DNA of 64,000 bases, taken from assembly GCA_033060915.1 (NCBI GenBank), contig CM065387.1, positions 27,210,001-27,274,000 of the forward strand, given 5' to 3'. Numbering within the stretch: position 1 is the first letter of the stretch; each line of letters opens with the position of its first letter. This stretch comes from Euryodendron excelsum (Eukaryota > Streptophyta > Magnoliopsida > Ericales > Pentaphylacaceae). Positions 35,459 to 46,886 of this stretch are shown here, one piece after another. The notes under the pieces were generated by a model. It made no database searches, was not told the origin of the DNA, and worked only from the letters and a program-made list of their open reading frames with translations. Both the position numbers and the translations under genes were made by a program.

Positions 35459-36911
35459 GCTTGTAAGACTGGGGAACGAGGGAAGGTACCTAAAACCAAC
35501 AAAAGGAAAGAGTCAGTGTTTGACCTTGACAAGTCTTTATGCAATGCATGCTCTACGGTGCCCCTCTTAAGGAGGGAAACTAGTCATCATGCATTGGCCC
35601 ACTCTTGGAGATAGGGGATTTGCCCCTGTATACAGATACTTTACCGTCAAGTAGGAACCTTTAGCCATCCATGCATTCATTCATAAAAGTAAAGAAATAC
35701 ATTGAATTTTTGGGTTTAAGATACAAAAGAATTGAAATACATTTTAATAGGGGGAGGGGGAACATTTTCCTTTGGACTTCCACCTATCTACTTTTACAAA
35801 GGGAAAACCCTAAACTACTCTTGAATCTTTGGATTCGCCTTTCTTGAATTTAATGTTGAGGAGGTCGTTGAGACACCTTGTTAATTGATTACCCCTTGTC
35901 TTCTTGGCAATCCTATCTCCGTGAGCATAGAGGGATTGGGGCCCCTCTTATGGAATGAATTGAGATGCATGCAATGAGTCCTTTAGGGTTATGTCGGAAC
36001 CCTTAGGGTTTGGGTAGGTTTAATGCAAAGGAGAGTGACCTCGGTGTCACTCTCAATGGGTTGATCATATACATGAGAATGCAGTGACTTGAGTTGCCTG
36101 GAACTCTTGTCTTGACATGGAATATGGAATGCATGAACATGGGTATGCAAACAGTATAAGGAGAGAGAATGCAATAGCAAGATAAACGTGCATGCATGAG
36201 CAGTTAGACAAGCATTATAACAATATGAATACAGTCAGTACAACAACAAAAATAGACTGGTATAAATGAAAGTAAGAGCAGTCGTCCTTTCCTCCGTGGT
36301 TTTGAAAATGGTGCTTCTGTCTTAAATCCGGTAGAGGTTCAGCTATTCATGGTATCTATATGAGTATGAGGTTGAGGGTTGACTAATGCGTCCTAAAAAG
36401 GCTCGGTCCCCGGATCTTCAAACCTAGGCCCACTCCTTGAGGTGGTGCCATGATCGGTTGGTGATCCGAGCGGAGGAACCATCAAGAGGCTGTAGGCGAA
36501 GAAACTGACACAGCATCTTGCCCACAACCAATATACCGTTCCCTCTTTCTAACTAGAAAGGACATATCAGGGTAATAATGCAAGTATGCAGAATACAAGT
36601 GCCCATGCAGTGTGTGTGTGATTTTTTAAAAATAGAGGAAAGAACCCAACAACTCCCATTCATCCTGTTCATCACATTCATGCATAGCAGTTAATATTTA
36701 AAGAAAAAGTGCATCTACAAAACAAAGATGCAAGTGTTAGTATATGGATGACAAACATAATACAAGATAATATGAATAAACACATGTGTTTTGAAAACAA
36801 TTTTGAAAATTTAGTTTTGAAAATTTAAAGTGAATAAGATTGAACAAGTTAATTGAAGACTCTACATGGGTGAAGGGTAAAGAGACATGACTATGACCTA
36901 AACCTCTAAGT
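35459..36911 (-). other. OG4 leader, non-coding
   Basis: Collinear with the OG2 leader (11204-12688), read in reverse. Open frames at 35989-36197 are not conserved in frame in the other copies. Confidence 0.6.
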
Positions 36912-36930
36912 GTCCCCAGTGGAGTCGCCA
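36912..36930 (-). other. primer-binding site of OG4 (tRNA-Arg type)
   Basis: The minus strand reads TGGCGACTCCACTGGGGAC, 2 nt from the LTR. It is the best-preserved site in the window and matches the form expected for tRNA-Arg priming in Ogre elements. Confidence 0.85.
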
Positions 36931-39900
36931 GCTATCGCGCTCAGATTTTTTGCACTCGAGGAATACACACACAAGCGGAAAAAATGATGTACTCTCTCGT
37001 TAGAACTCACCCTCCTAAACGAATGAGTGCGACTAAGTTTGAATTGAAAAATGATTTGAATAAAGGGCTTTTGAAAAAAGATTTGGAGTCGCCACCTAAC
37101 TTGATTAAGGTGAGTTAGGTCACCTAAAAACTAAGAATAATCCGAAGACTTCACTTAGGGTTTTTGGAAAAGATTTTTGAAAATACCACCTCAAGAAGGG
37201 TTTTTAAGAAAACAGGTTGTTTGGCAACCTTTAGAAAAACATTAGCCCTTTTTTAGAAAATAACTCATTTTGGTCTTTGAAAACAGTGATTCTAGGTTTG
37301 GAGGTTGGTTATGTGTACGGAAGACGCACTAAGCCATCACCCTACCCCGCCCTTTCGGTACCTACATGTCAATCTACCCTAGATTCACCTATGAGAGTCT
37401 TTAACTAACCAATGTTCAATCCTATCCACTTTAGAAAACAATGTTTAGAGAAACATGATGCATGATATGCAAGTGCAAGAAAAGAGAATTGATTTGGAAA
37501 TAGATTTGACAAGAAGAATTTGATTTGATTTGAGAAGAAGATTTGATTTGATAGATTTGAAATTGGAAAGTTTGAAAAATTAGAAATAGAGATTTGGAAA
37601 TAGAAAATTGAAATTGGAAGTTTGAAAATAGATTGGAGATTTGAAAAGATTGTGGAATTTGAGATTTGGAAAATGTGGAATTTGAAATTTGAAAGAAGTT
37701 GTGACCGCACCCATGAGGGGTGCCTACATATCCTTTTGGAGGAATCAGGTCAGTTGTAGTTCGGACAAGAGTCCGATTGAGAAGAGATTGCTTTGGAAGA
37801 AAGAGATTGAATTGGAAATTAGATTAGAAGATTGACAGATTGAACTTTGATTGGAAGATTTGAAAAGACTTGATTTTGAAAAACTTGGTTTTAGGAAACC
37901 TAGGCTTAAGGACTTCAAAAAGAAGGATTGGATTTGACTTGGAAAGATTTTGAAAAAGAACTGACTTGAATACTAGACTTGGAAGATTTAGGAAATGATT
38001 GGATTTAGAAAGGATTCGAATTAGGAAAGGTTCGATTTAGGAAAGTTTCGAATTTGGAAAGTTGTCGAATTAGGAAAGTTTTCAAATTAGGAAAGTTTTG
38101 AATTAAGAAAGTTTCAACTTAGGAAAGTTTTGAAAATAAGAAAGTTTTGAATTTAGAAAGTTTTGAAATTTGGAAAGGCTTGAAATTTGGAAAGTTTAAA
38201 TTTTGAAAGATTTGGGTTTAGATAGATTTAACTTAAGAAAATTTTGAACTTAGAAAACTTTGAATTTGGAAAGATTTGAAATTTGGAAAGTTTAAGATTT
38301 AGAAAGTTTTAGAGTTTTAGAAAATCTTGAGATTAGGAAAGGTTTGAGTTTAGGAAATGTTTGAAAACTTAGGTTTGAAAAGTTAAGATTTGAAAAGGGG
38401 AAGAATTAGGAAAGGGTTGAATTAGGAAAGATTTGGAAGTTGAGTTTAAAAATCTAGGAAAGATTTTTATGTTCAAGTTTTGGAAACTTAAGATTTAGGA
38501 AAGTGAAGGATTAGGAAGGAATTGAATTAGGAAAGATTTGGATTAGAAAGGGATTGGATTTTGTTCCTAAAAAAGAAAAAAAAAAACAAAGTTTGATTTT
38601 ATTTCCAAAAACGGAGGATTGAATCTAGTTTCCTAATGGGAAGATTGGATTTGGGCAAGGATTTAGAAAGGGAAGTTTTAGAAACCCTAGATTTGGAAGG
38701 CTATAGTTTTGACGTTGAAAGAGGTTTTGGAAATATGTATAGTTTTGATGTAGAAAACAAGAAATTTTGGAAACCTAGATTTTAAGGTAAATTTGAAAAC
38801 CATGTTTTGGAAAAGAAATTAGGGTTTCCTAACCGTGAGTTCTAAGGCTTGACTTTGGGCTCTAAGGAAAGAAATTTTTGGAAAGTGCATTTTTTTGGAA
38901 ATGAAGATTTTGGGAAAGAAATCCTAGAGAGGAGTTTCTAGAGGGAAGATTTTGGAAACGAAGATTTTAGAAGAAAATCCTAGAGGGGAGTTTCTAGAAG
39001 AAAGGTTTTTGGAAAATGAGCTTTTTAGAAAGATTTTTGGAAAGAGATTGTTGGAGAGAATTTTTAGAAAGAATTTTAGGGAGCGTATTTAGAAAGTGAA
39101 TTTTGAGAAGAGAATTTTAGAAATGAGTTAAAAAGGAGAGTTTTGAAAAATAGACTTTTGGAGGGAGTTTTTGAAAACAACTTTGAAAAGGAGAGTTTTA
39201 GGAAAGCGTGTTGGAAAATAGATTTTTAGGAAGAGATTTTTGAAAAGAGAGTTTTTTTTTAGGAGGTATAAAAACGTCTCACTTTCCTAAAGCGATTCTA
39301 ACCATAAGAAGGTTAGAACCACTTTAAGAAAGTGGTTTTGAAAACAACAAGATTTGAAAATATGGACCATAAAAGTCACTTTTAATATAACACTTTCCTA
39401 AAGCAACCCTAGCCATGAAAAGACTAGAATCAGCCTAGAATTGTGATTTTGAAAACATGTTTTGAAAAAGGAGGTTTTGATGCAATTTTGAAAACAAGTT
39501 TGAAAACAACTTTGAAAACGATTTTTGGAAGATGCAAGATCATGATACGCACAATGCAATTTTGGGGTCGTGAACATACAAGTTTAAGGCTTCACCACAT
39601 AATCCAGGGGCCGGACCCACGTGGTCTCTGGTTAGTTTAAAGGAAAGCCCCCGACAAGATGACTCTCCAATAGTCCAATCCTACACATGGACTGGGAATC
39701 TCCTTGTTTCAAGCATGTAAAGGAAAGGGGAAAAGAGATAGGGAATTAAAATAGAGAAAACCTAAATGGGTTAGGAGAGAGAAGAGAGAGGGGAGAAGTG
39801 CAGAAATTTAAATAGGGAGCCTACCGTATGTCTTGTTTATTTTGCGCGCCTTGCTTGTCTTCAGTCTTTGTCTTAATCCTCGTCTTCAATCTTCAAGAGT

Positions 39901-40159
39901 TGTCTTCAAACTTCAAATTGCAGCTCTTCAAGTCTTCAAAGGAGGGTTGAAGGCTAGAGCATGAGTGTATGGGGGTGTGTATGAGTGTATAGGAGGCTAG
40001 GGTTTAGTGTATGGTGGCTAGGGTTCGGAAAACCTAGGGAGGCTAGGGTTCGGAAAACCTAGGGTGGCTAGGGTTTAGGGAGTGTTCGAGCTCTGTATAT
40101 CAAATTATAGGGTTTTTAAACTGAGTTTGCGGACCTCTTTCACGCTAGAAGAGGCTCTG

Positions 40160-40167
40160 TATTTATA
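40160..40167 (-). promoter_or_regulatory. TATA box of the OG4 5' LTR
   Basis: Minus-strand TATAAATA. GCGCCACT palindromes lie just upstream on the minus strand (about 40200-40280). This would drive the OG4 transcript. Confidence 0.65.
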
Positions 40168-41439
40168 GAGGGAGGAATGCACTGGCGTCTGTTGTAGTGG
40201 CGCTAGGCCAAATATTACACTGGAGCTACTAGGAGTGGTGCCAGGCCATTTTTTGGCTTGGCACCACTACTAGTGGCGCCAGCCATTTAGGTAATGTTTA
40301 AGGTCGGCAAGTAACGTATCTTTGACTAGATTTAGGCGCCTGTACTAGTGACTACCATGCAATTTTTAGTCTGGCTTCACTTGGAGTGACTCCAAAAAGT
40401 CCGAGAACGATTTGAAGAGGCCGGGAATGACCCGGAAGGCTTGAAAAGAGCAGGAACATTTAAAATAGTATCCCTGAGGTATTTGACTTCAAAAGTGAGG
40501 ATAAGATGTGTCGGAAGGTTTGACCGAGCATTTAGGGGCAAAACGGTCAATCGGATCAGGAAGCTGTCTCGACGGACTCGGGTTGTCCCGAAAGAAGACT
40601 TAAGATTTGAAAACATTATTCAGAACGTTCCCAAAGGTTTCCGGTTTGATACCCAGAGCCGGTGTGGTCAAAAAAGGTAACCGACTCACTAGGGGCAAAA
40701 CGGTCATTTCGCACCGGGTTTGCCGGAACTAACTTGAAATGATCCGGAAGGACAAAGAAAGGTTGAGAATACTATAAAAAGCATTCTCAGGAAGTTAACA
40801 GTTTGATACCCAGAGCCGGTGTGCTCGGAAGAGGAAACCGGCCCACTAGGGGCAAAATGGTCATTTTGTACCGGGTTGGCCAGAACTGACTCGGAATGAT
40901 CTGGAAAGATAAAGAAAGGTTGAGAGTACTATAAAAAGCATTCTTGGGAGGTTACCGGTTTGATACCCAGAGCCGGTGTGGTTCCCAGGGCATTCAGATG
41001 CCTAGGGGCAAAATGATCATCTTGATTGAAAAGTCTCAAAAAAGGCCCAAGGGGCAGTTTGGTCATTTTTCACCGAAGTGGACTAGCAGGCACTGGTGTT
41101 AACCTGGGTTTTAGGTGTTTCTGCCATTCTGACGGCGGTCATCCTGGCACAGGGATTTGTTGGCAATTCCTTATATCGACCTGTTTGCACGTATTTCCGC
41201 TACTTTAACGGTTGCAATGTTTGCGAGTGTTTCCGCTACTCTGACGGTTCACGATCATTCCCAAGACTGCCTAATCTCGGGAAGCTGCTAAAGGGGACTG
41301 AGTGCCTGATAAGTCAACTTTCTCGGAAGGCGTGCCGAAATGGACATTTCTACATTGGCGGGCTAGCAGGCGCCAAAGGTGAACCGTTCTACCATCTAGG
41401 GGACTTTGGGTCTCGTCTCAGTCGACAGGTTTAAAGGGA

Positions 41440-41860
41440 CTTACCGTTTTGAAGCAATTTTTTTCAAAAAAACGTGTCAAACCGTCTCGAGGAATAAACT
41501 GTCTAAAGAGTGGAATTGGAATTAGAATTGGAAAGGGGTCTTATCGTCTTTGGAAGACATGCCTGATTTGGAACCGTCTCGAGGAATAAACTATCTCGAG
41601 AGAGGGATTGGAAAGGGGACTTACCGTCTTTGGAAAGACGTGCCTGATTTGGAACCGTCTCGAGGAATAAATTGTCTTAAGAGAGGGATTGGAAAGGGGA
41701 CTTACTGTCTTCAGAAAGGCGTGCCTGATTTGGGACCGTCTCGAGGAATAAACTGTCTTGAGAGAGGGATTGGAAAGGGGACTTACTGCCTTCAGAAAGA
41801 CGTGCCTGATTTGGAACCATCTGGAGGAATAAACTGTCTCGAGAGCGGGGTTGGAATTGG
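41440..41860. repeat. 81-bp tandem repeat, 5 units, OG4 5' LTR
   Basis: Markers at 41489, 41581, 41662, 41743 and 41824, 81 bp apart after the first. It is homologous to the 11-unit array at 27925-28815. Confidence 0.95.
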
Positions 41861-42054
41861 ATTTGGAAAGGACAATGCCCCTAAGGGCATTTTGGTCATT
41901 TTACCTCTATTTGGGCCTGGTTAGCCCGCGAAGCGATGGACAGATAGGATTTAGATTTAAAAAGTTGGTTTCGATTGAAATATGCCCATATTGACTTGAG
42001 TACAAGTCTAGACGGAGCGTAAACTACCGAGCGGTCAAAAATGGGGTGCTTACA

Positions 42055-42059
42055 CTAAG
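42055..42059. repeat. target-site duplication of OG4, right copy (ctaag)
   Basis: Pairs with ctaac at 23828-23832; matches the unoccupied site in ATH1. Confidence 0.85.
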
Positions 42060-42775
42060 ATATAATAATTCCTAACGGATCAATCATTAAGTCTCAGTTG
42101 CTTCACAAATAAGAGGGATCAAACAATTATGGATTCGATATCTAATCCAGCAGTAGATTGCATTGATTAATAAACTAGCGATTAAACAAGACAATCATGA
42201 AAATATTCACAAAAGAATATCTGATAGTCAAAGCATAAATTAAATAATGAAAGCAAATTAGATCTCACAGTTTATTATTAATTCCGAGGCTTCTGTTTCC
42301 TTTAACCAAGATTCAGAGTTTAGCCACGCAGGGCTATGAAAATAACTCAAATAATAACTAGAATGATACGAAAAATGTCAATAAACCTAAAAACAAAACA
42401 GTCGTAACTTTCATAGGCTTCTGAAAATCTGTAGCTGCGCACAACCGTTCGAACGCCTTTACTACTATTCCAACGATGCGTCGAACGCACTTCGAACGGT
42501 AAAATTGCTCTCTGTATATTTCGAACGCTCTTTGAACTTGAACTTGACGTCAATCCGTTTGACGTACCGTTCGAACGCCTCTTGAGACTATTCGAACGCT
42601 CCTTCGAACGCTGCTTCCATTTTAGCATGAATTCGTCCCTTTTAAGCTATGATCCTCTTCATTGGTGTTCCATAGCACCTTAAATCAAAATATAAGAATA
42701 GTGAGTATCTTTAGGCACCAAATAAGTATAAAAGATTAAACATTAAGGGAGAAAAATATAAAATTTGCATTCTCA

Positions 42776-44499
42776 TCAATGGTATATGCAGATAAGAAAT
42801 AAAAGCAAAACGAAAAAAATAGTAATAATGATAACCACTGATAAAAAATGACAAAGTTGTCAGTAAATATTGCTCTAGCCGATTAAAAAGGATTTTAAAA
42901 CTCAACTCTCAAAAAGTTTCTTAAATTCTGGGTTTTTTAACCTTTTTCTCCAAATTTTTGAAAAAACTCTTTCCTCCAAAGATTTTTTTTCAAAATCCAT
43001 TTTGAAAAGACTTTCTGAATTCCTTTACAGTTCAAAATTAATTCTCGAAAGTCAAATTCTAAAATATTTTTCTTCCCAAAAGTTCATTCTAGGAGTCATC
43101 ATCTAAAATTCTTCAAAATCAAATCCCCGAGTTCCTCAGTACATCTTAAAGCTTTTCTAATCTTGTGTCTATTTCAATCAATATTCTAGGTTTTCCAAAA
43201 AAAATTCTTCCTAAAAAGGTTTTCAAGGTTTCGATAAAAAAAAAAATCCCCGTTCCAAAATTTCTGTCTAATTCCAAATTTTTTGTCTTTAAAATTCCAC
43301 TTCTAAGTCAAAATAAATTTCTTATACATTTTGATTTTAAAATCCTGCTTCCACGTCAAAATGAATTTCCTACACATTTTGATTTTAAAATTCTACTTCT
43401 AAGTCAAATTGAATTTACTATACATTTTGATTTTAAAATTCCGCTTGTAAGTCAAAATGAATTTCCTACACATTTTGATTTTCCAACTTCGAGTCAAAAT
43501 GAATTTTCTAAAAAAATCACAGGTTTTCTGTATTTTTCCTTCAAAAAGATTTTATTCCAAAATTTTTCCAACTCTTTCCTAGTTTCGAAAAATTTTGGTA
43601 GAGTTTCGCTTAAAAATGGTCCCTACAACACCCATGACATCAATACAAAACACAAACTATGCACTCTACAACATCACAATCACACAGCACCAACACCCCG
43701 ACACACTTTTCAAATTTTCAAATTTTTCAAAAAAGACTTGTTTTAGTTTTTAACAAATTAATGGTTTTCAAAGTTATCCAAAAATTTCTCAAAATCATTT
43801 CAAATGTTTTCTAAAATATCCCTACATTTTTCTAAACACTAAACTCTAATAATTTCTCAATTTTTGTAAGTTTTCCTATTTTTCTGAGTATTTTTCTGTT
43901 TTTCAAAAAATAAAAAATTCGAAAGGTTTTTAAAAAATCACGAAACTTCAGTCAGGCACTAAAATGCAAAAATAACTTCACCACAATGTCAAAACATATC
44001 AAAACATCAATTTCCATTGTATACATGGCTCAAACGGAATTCTATACATTAAAATTCACATAAAATAAAAAACTCACCTCTTGGAGTTCTCTGGTGAATT
44101 CTTCTCTTCTGGTGACTTTTCCGGTGATGGCGTCTACTTCCAGCAATCCTTCGTGGTCCCTATGAAGCACTCTTTCAATGTCCAAGTTGGTTTCCGCGCA
44201 AAAGACTCTCTGTTTCTCAAAAATCTCTCAACTCCCGCAATAACATCGAACCACTAGTTTCCTGGTTTTGATCCCAGGCCTGGTGCCAAGCCAATTTTAA
44301 CAAAGGCGCCACTAGCAGTTTTGCCCTTTTTCTTGCCAAAACTCGATTCCAAATGCCTTTTGGGCCCAATATCCATTTCCAAACTCCCATTTTCGAAAAT
44401 TTCCAAACTCCATCCCTTCGACCGTCTCATAGTCAACATAGGACTTTTACTTTATCATTTTCTATCTTCGACAGGCAAAGACAGAAAAAGAGGGGCAAC
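42776..44499 (+). other. OG2 3' internal part: antisense leader exon, intron and polypurine tract
   Basis: It is collinear in reverse with 29022-30330 of OG4. The antisense gene's donor (minus-strand GTGAGTTTT) is at 44077, and its leader exon lies to the right of that. The polypurine tract AGAAAAAGAGGGG (44483-44495) ends 4 nt before the 3' LTR. A hairpin pairs TTTTCTATCTTCG (44458-44470) with CAAAGACAGAAAA (44476-44488), two mismatches. The 193-codon open frame at 43165-43746 is AT-rich intron sequence in the opposite sense and is not supported as a gene. Confidence 0.7.
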
Positions 44500-46886
44500 T
44501 GTAAGCATCCTATTTTTGCCTGTCGGCAATCTCCAGTCCGTCCAAACTTGTCCTCAAGTCAATATGGACATATTCCAATTTAAATCAGCTTTTAAAGTCT
44601 AATCCTGTCAATCGATCTCTTCGCGGGCCCATTGGGCCCAATAAAGGAAAAATGACCAAAGTGCCCTTGGGGCATTATTCGGTTCAATTCTAGTGGGCAT
44701 GTCTTTTCGTAGATAGTAAGTCCCCGTTTTAATCTCAAATCCAATTTTGAGCCCAATTCTAATTCTAATTAAAACTGGCATACATTTCGAGAAAGTTGAT
44801 TCCTCAAGGTGGTAAGTCCATTCTGTTCGGAACGTTTCTGAGAGAACTCTTCGGAACGGTAAGTCCCTTCAAACCCGTCAATCAGTACAAGACCCTAAGT
44901 CCCCGAGATGGTAGAATGGTCCACCTTTAACGCCTCTTAGCCCACCAATGAGGAAATGTCCATTTTGGCACGACTTTCAAGAAAGTTGATTCCTCAGGTG
45001 CTAAGTCCACCTAACAACTTTTCGAGATCAGGTAGTCTCTAGAATGATCGCGACCCGATAGAGTAACGAAAATACTCGTAAACATCACAAAAGCCAGAGT
45101 GGCGGAAACACTTGTAAACAGGTCGATATAGAAAATTACCAACAAACCCCTATATCACGGGACTGCCGTTAGAGTGACAGAAACACTTAAAACTTAGGTC
45201 AACACCAGTGCCTACTAACCCACTCTGGTGAAAAATGACCAAACTGCCCCTAGGGCCATTTCTGGCACGTTTCTTAATAAAGTACCTAAGTTCTCAAAAT
45301 AGTAAGTCCACCCTTCCAAGATTGTCCTAAAGACAATCCGGCATGATTAGGTGCCTTTCAGTCAGTTTCGAGCCAATTCTGAGACATTTTGGTTAAGATA
45401 ATTATTTTGCCCCTATGCATCCAAGTGCCTTGAGAACCACACCGGCTCTGGGTATCAAACCGGTAACCTCCTGTGAATACTTTTTGTAGTATTCCCAACC
45501 TTTCATTATCTTCCCGGATTATTCCGAGTCAGTTCTGGCAAACCTACTACAAAATGACCGTTTTGCCCCTGGTGAGCCGGTTATCTTTTTTAACCATGCC
45601 GGCCTTAGGTATCAAATCGATAATCTCCTAGGACATTCTAAGTAATGTTTCCAAACCTCGAGTCTTCTTTCGAGATATTTTGAGTCCATCCCGGTAGCTT
45701 TCCTGCCCGATTGACCATTTTGCCCTTAAGGCCCGGTCAACCCTTTGAACACATCCTGTTATCATTCTTCAAGTCTACTTCTCTCGAGACACTATTCTAA
45801 GGGTTCATGTCCCTTTCTGGCCTTCTGGGCCATTCCCGGCCCCTTTAAAACATTTCCGGATCTTCCGGAGTCACTCCTAGTGAAGCCAGGCTAAAAATTG
45901 CATAGTAGTCTCTAATACAGGCACCCAAATCTTTTGAAGATATGTTGCTTGCCGACCTTAAAACTTTTCTAAGTGGCACTAAGCCAAATTTTGGCCTGGA
46001 GCCACTGCAACAAGTGCCAGGTCAATCCTCTATCTATAATTATAGAGCATTCTCCAGCGTGAAAATGGTCTGCAAACTCAATCCAAAAAATCTCCTCTTC
46101 GATACACAGAGCTCGTAGCCTCTCCAAGCCCTAGTCTTCTTTAGGCTTTCCAAACCCTTGCCCCCATACACTAAACCTTAGTATACATACACTCTCATAC
46201 ACTCAAATACACTCATATACTAGCCTCCAAAGCGTCCATTAAAGACTTGAAGTGCTGCAACTCCGAAACTCCTGAAGATCAAAGTAAGCTCTTGAAGACT
46301 AATGCAAAGCCAAGCAAAGATCGAAGTAAAGAAGGCGAGCAAAACAAAGCAAATAAAAGAAGACGCAAGGTAGGCTTCCTATTTACATTTATGCAAATCC
46401 CTCCTCTCTCTCCTCTCCTAACCCACATGTGTTTTCTTCTATTTTAATTCCCATCTTCTACCCCCTTTTCTTGCATGCTTGAAATAAGGGACTTCCTAGT
46501 TCAAGTGTAGGACTAGGCTATTGAAAGCCACCGTTTCGGGGGCTTTCTCTTAGTCTAACCGGAGACCACGTGGGTTCGGCCCCCTTGATTATGCAATAAA
46601 GCCTTTAACCTTGTATGTTCACGACCCCAATTTGCATTATGCATATCATGATCATGCATCTCTTCAAAATTTGTTTGCAAACTTATTTTCAAAACTTGCA
46701 TCGAAATCGTTTTTGAAATTTGCATTAAAATTTTTTTCTTCAAAACTTATTTTCAAAATCACAATCCTAAGGTGATTCTAGCCTTTCCATGGTTAGGGTT
46801 GCTTTAAGAAAGTGTTACATTTAAAGTGATCAATATAGTCCATATTTTCAAATCCTTATTGTTTTCAAAACCACAATCCTAAAAGA
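44500..46886 (+). repeat. OG2 3' LTR, truncated (2.39 kb)
   Basis: It starts TGTAAGCATCC right after the polypurine tract and follows the 5' LTR (6559-8930) to the segment CAAAACCACAATCCTA, where it breaks into OGH gag. The TATA box has decayed to TATAATTA (46035-46042). The missing half includes the G-poor tract and U5. Confidence 0.85.

Larger units (their letters stand above)
23833..42054 (-). mobile_element. OG4: complete non-autonomous Ogre-like retrotransposon, 18.2 kb
   Basis: Minus-strand order: 5' LTR 42054-36933, primer site 36930-36912, leader, gag-like frame 35458-34196, non-coding 34195-32224, PMD gene on the opposite strand 30378-32223, its leader exon and intron, polypurine tract, 3' LTR 29021-23833. 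It is the only element complete within the window and has near-matching target duplications. Its two LTRs are closely similar in most parts, and it is the innermost insertion, so it is the youngest event here. With 7.9 kb of internal DNA and no pol it must have been mobilised in trans. Confidence 0.9.
36933..42054 (-). repeat. OG4 5' LTR (5.12 kb)
   Basis: On the minus strand it starts TGTAAGCACC at 42054 and ends GAGCGCGATA at 36933, where the final CA has become TA. It keeps the 330 bp missing from the 3' LTR and has two extra GGGTTCGGAAAACCTAGG-type units near 40020-40075. The conserved block is at about 37290-37369 and the primer-site echo at 37086-37094. Confidence 0.9.
23337..42775 (-). 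mobile_element. ATH2: Athila-like solo LTR, split by OG4
   Basis: The two parts, 23337-23832 and 42060-42775, together make about 1.2 kb and match the ATH1 LTR end to end in the same orientation. OG2 internal sequence lies on both sides, so no ATH internal region remains. No convincing target duplication is visible: the left flank reads atagt and the right flank tcaat. Either the ends have mutated or the LTR arose by recombination between different copies. It sits inside the first intron of the OG2 antisense gene. Confidence 0.7.
6559..46886 (+). mobile_element. OG2: non-autonomous Ogre-like retrotransposon, interrupted by three later insertions
   Basis: Pieces in order: 5' LTR 6559-11182; internal 11183-14322; solo LTR OG3 14323-19891; internal 19892-23336; Athila-like solo LTR 23337-42775, itself holding OG4; internal 42776-44499; 3' LTR 44500-46886, truncated. 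With the insertions removed the internal region is about 8.3 kb, close to the 7.9 kb of OG4, and collinear with it: leader, gag-like frame on the element strand, non-coding stretch, PMD gene on the opposite strand, polypurine tract. No pol domain is visible. The left flank caagt (6554-6558) should be the target duplication; the right partner was lost with the end of the 3' LTR. Confidence 0.8.

Noticed and set aside
43165..43746. 193-codon open frame
   Set aside because: Low-complexity Phe/Lys/Ser sequence arising from the AT-rich intron of the antisense gene in the opposite sense; not present in OG4.
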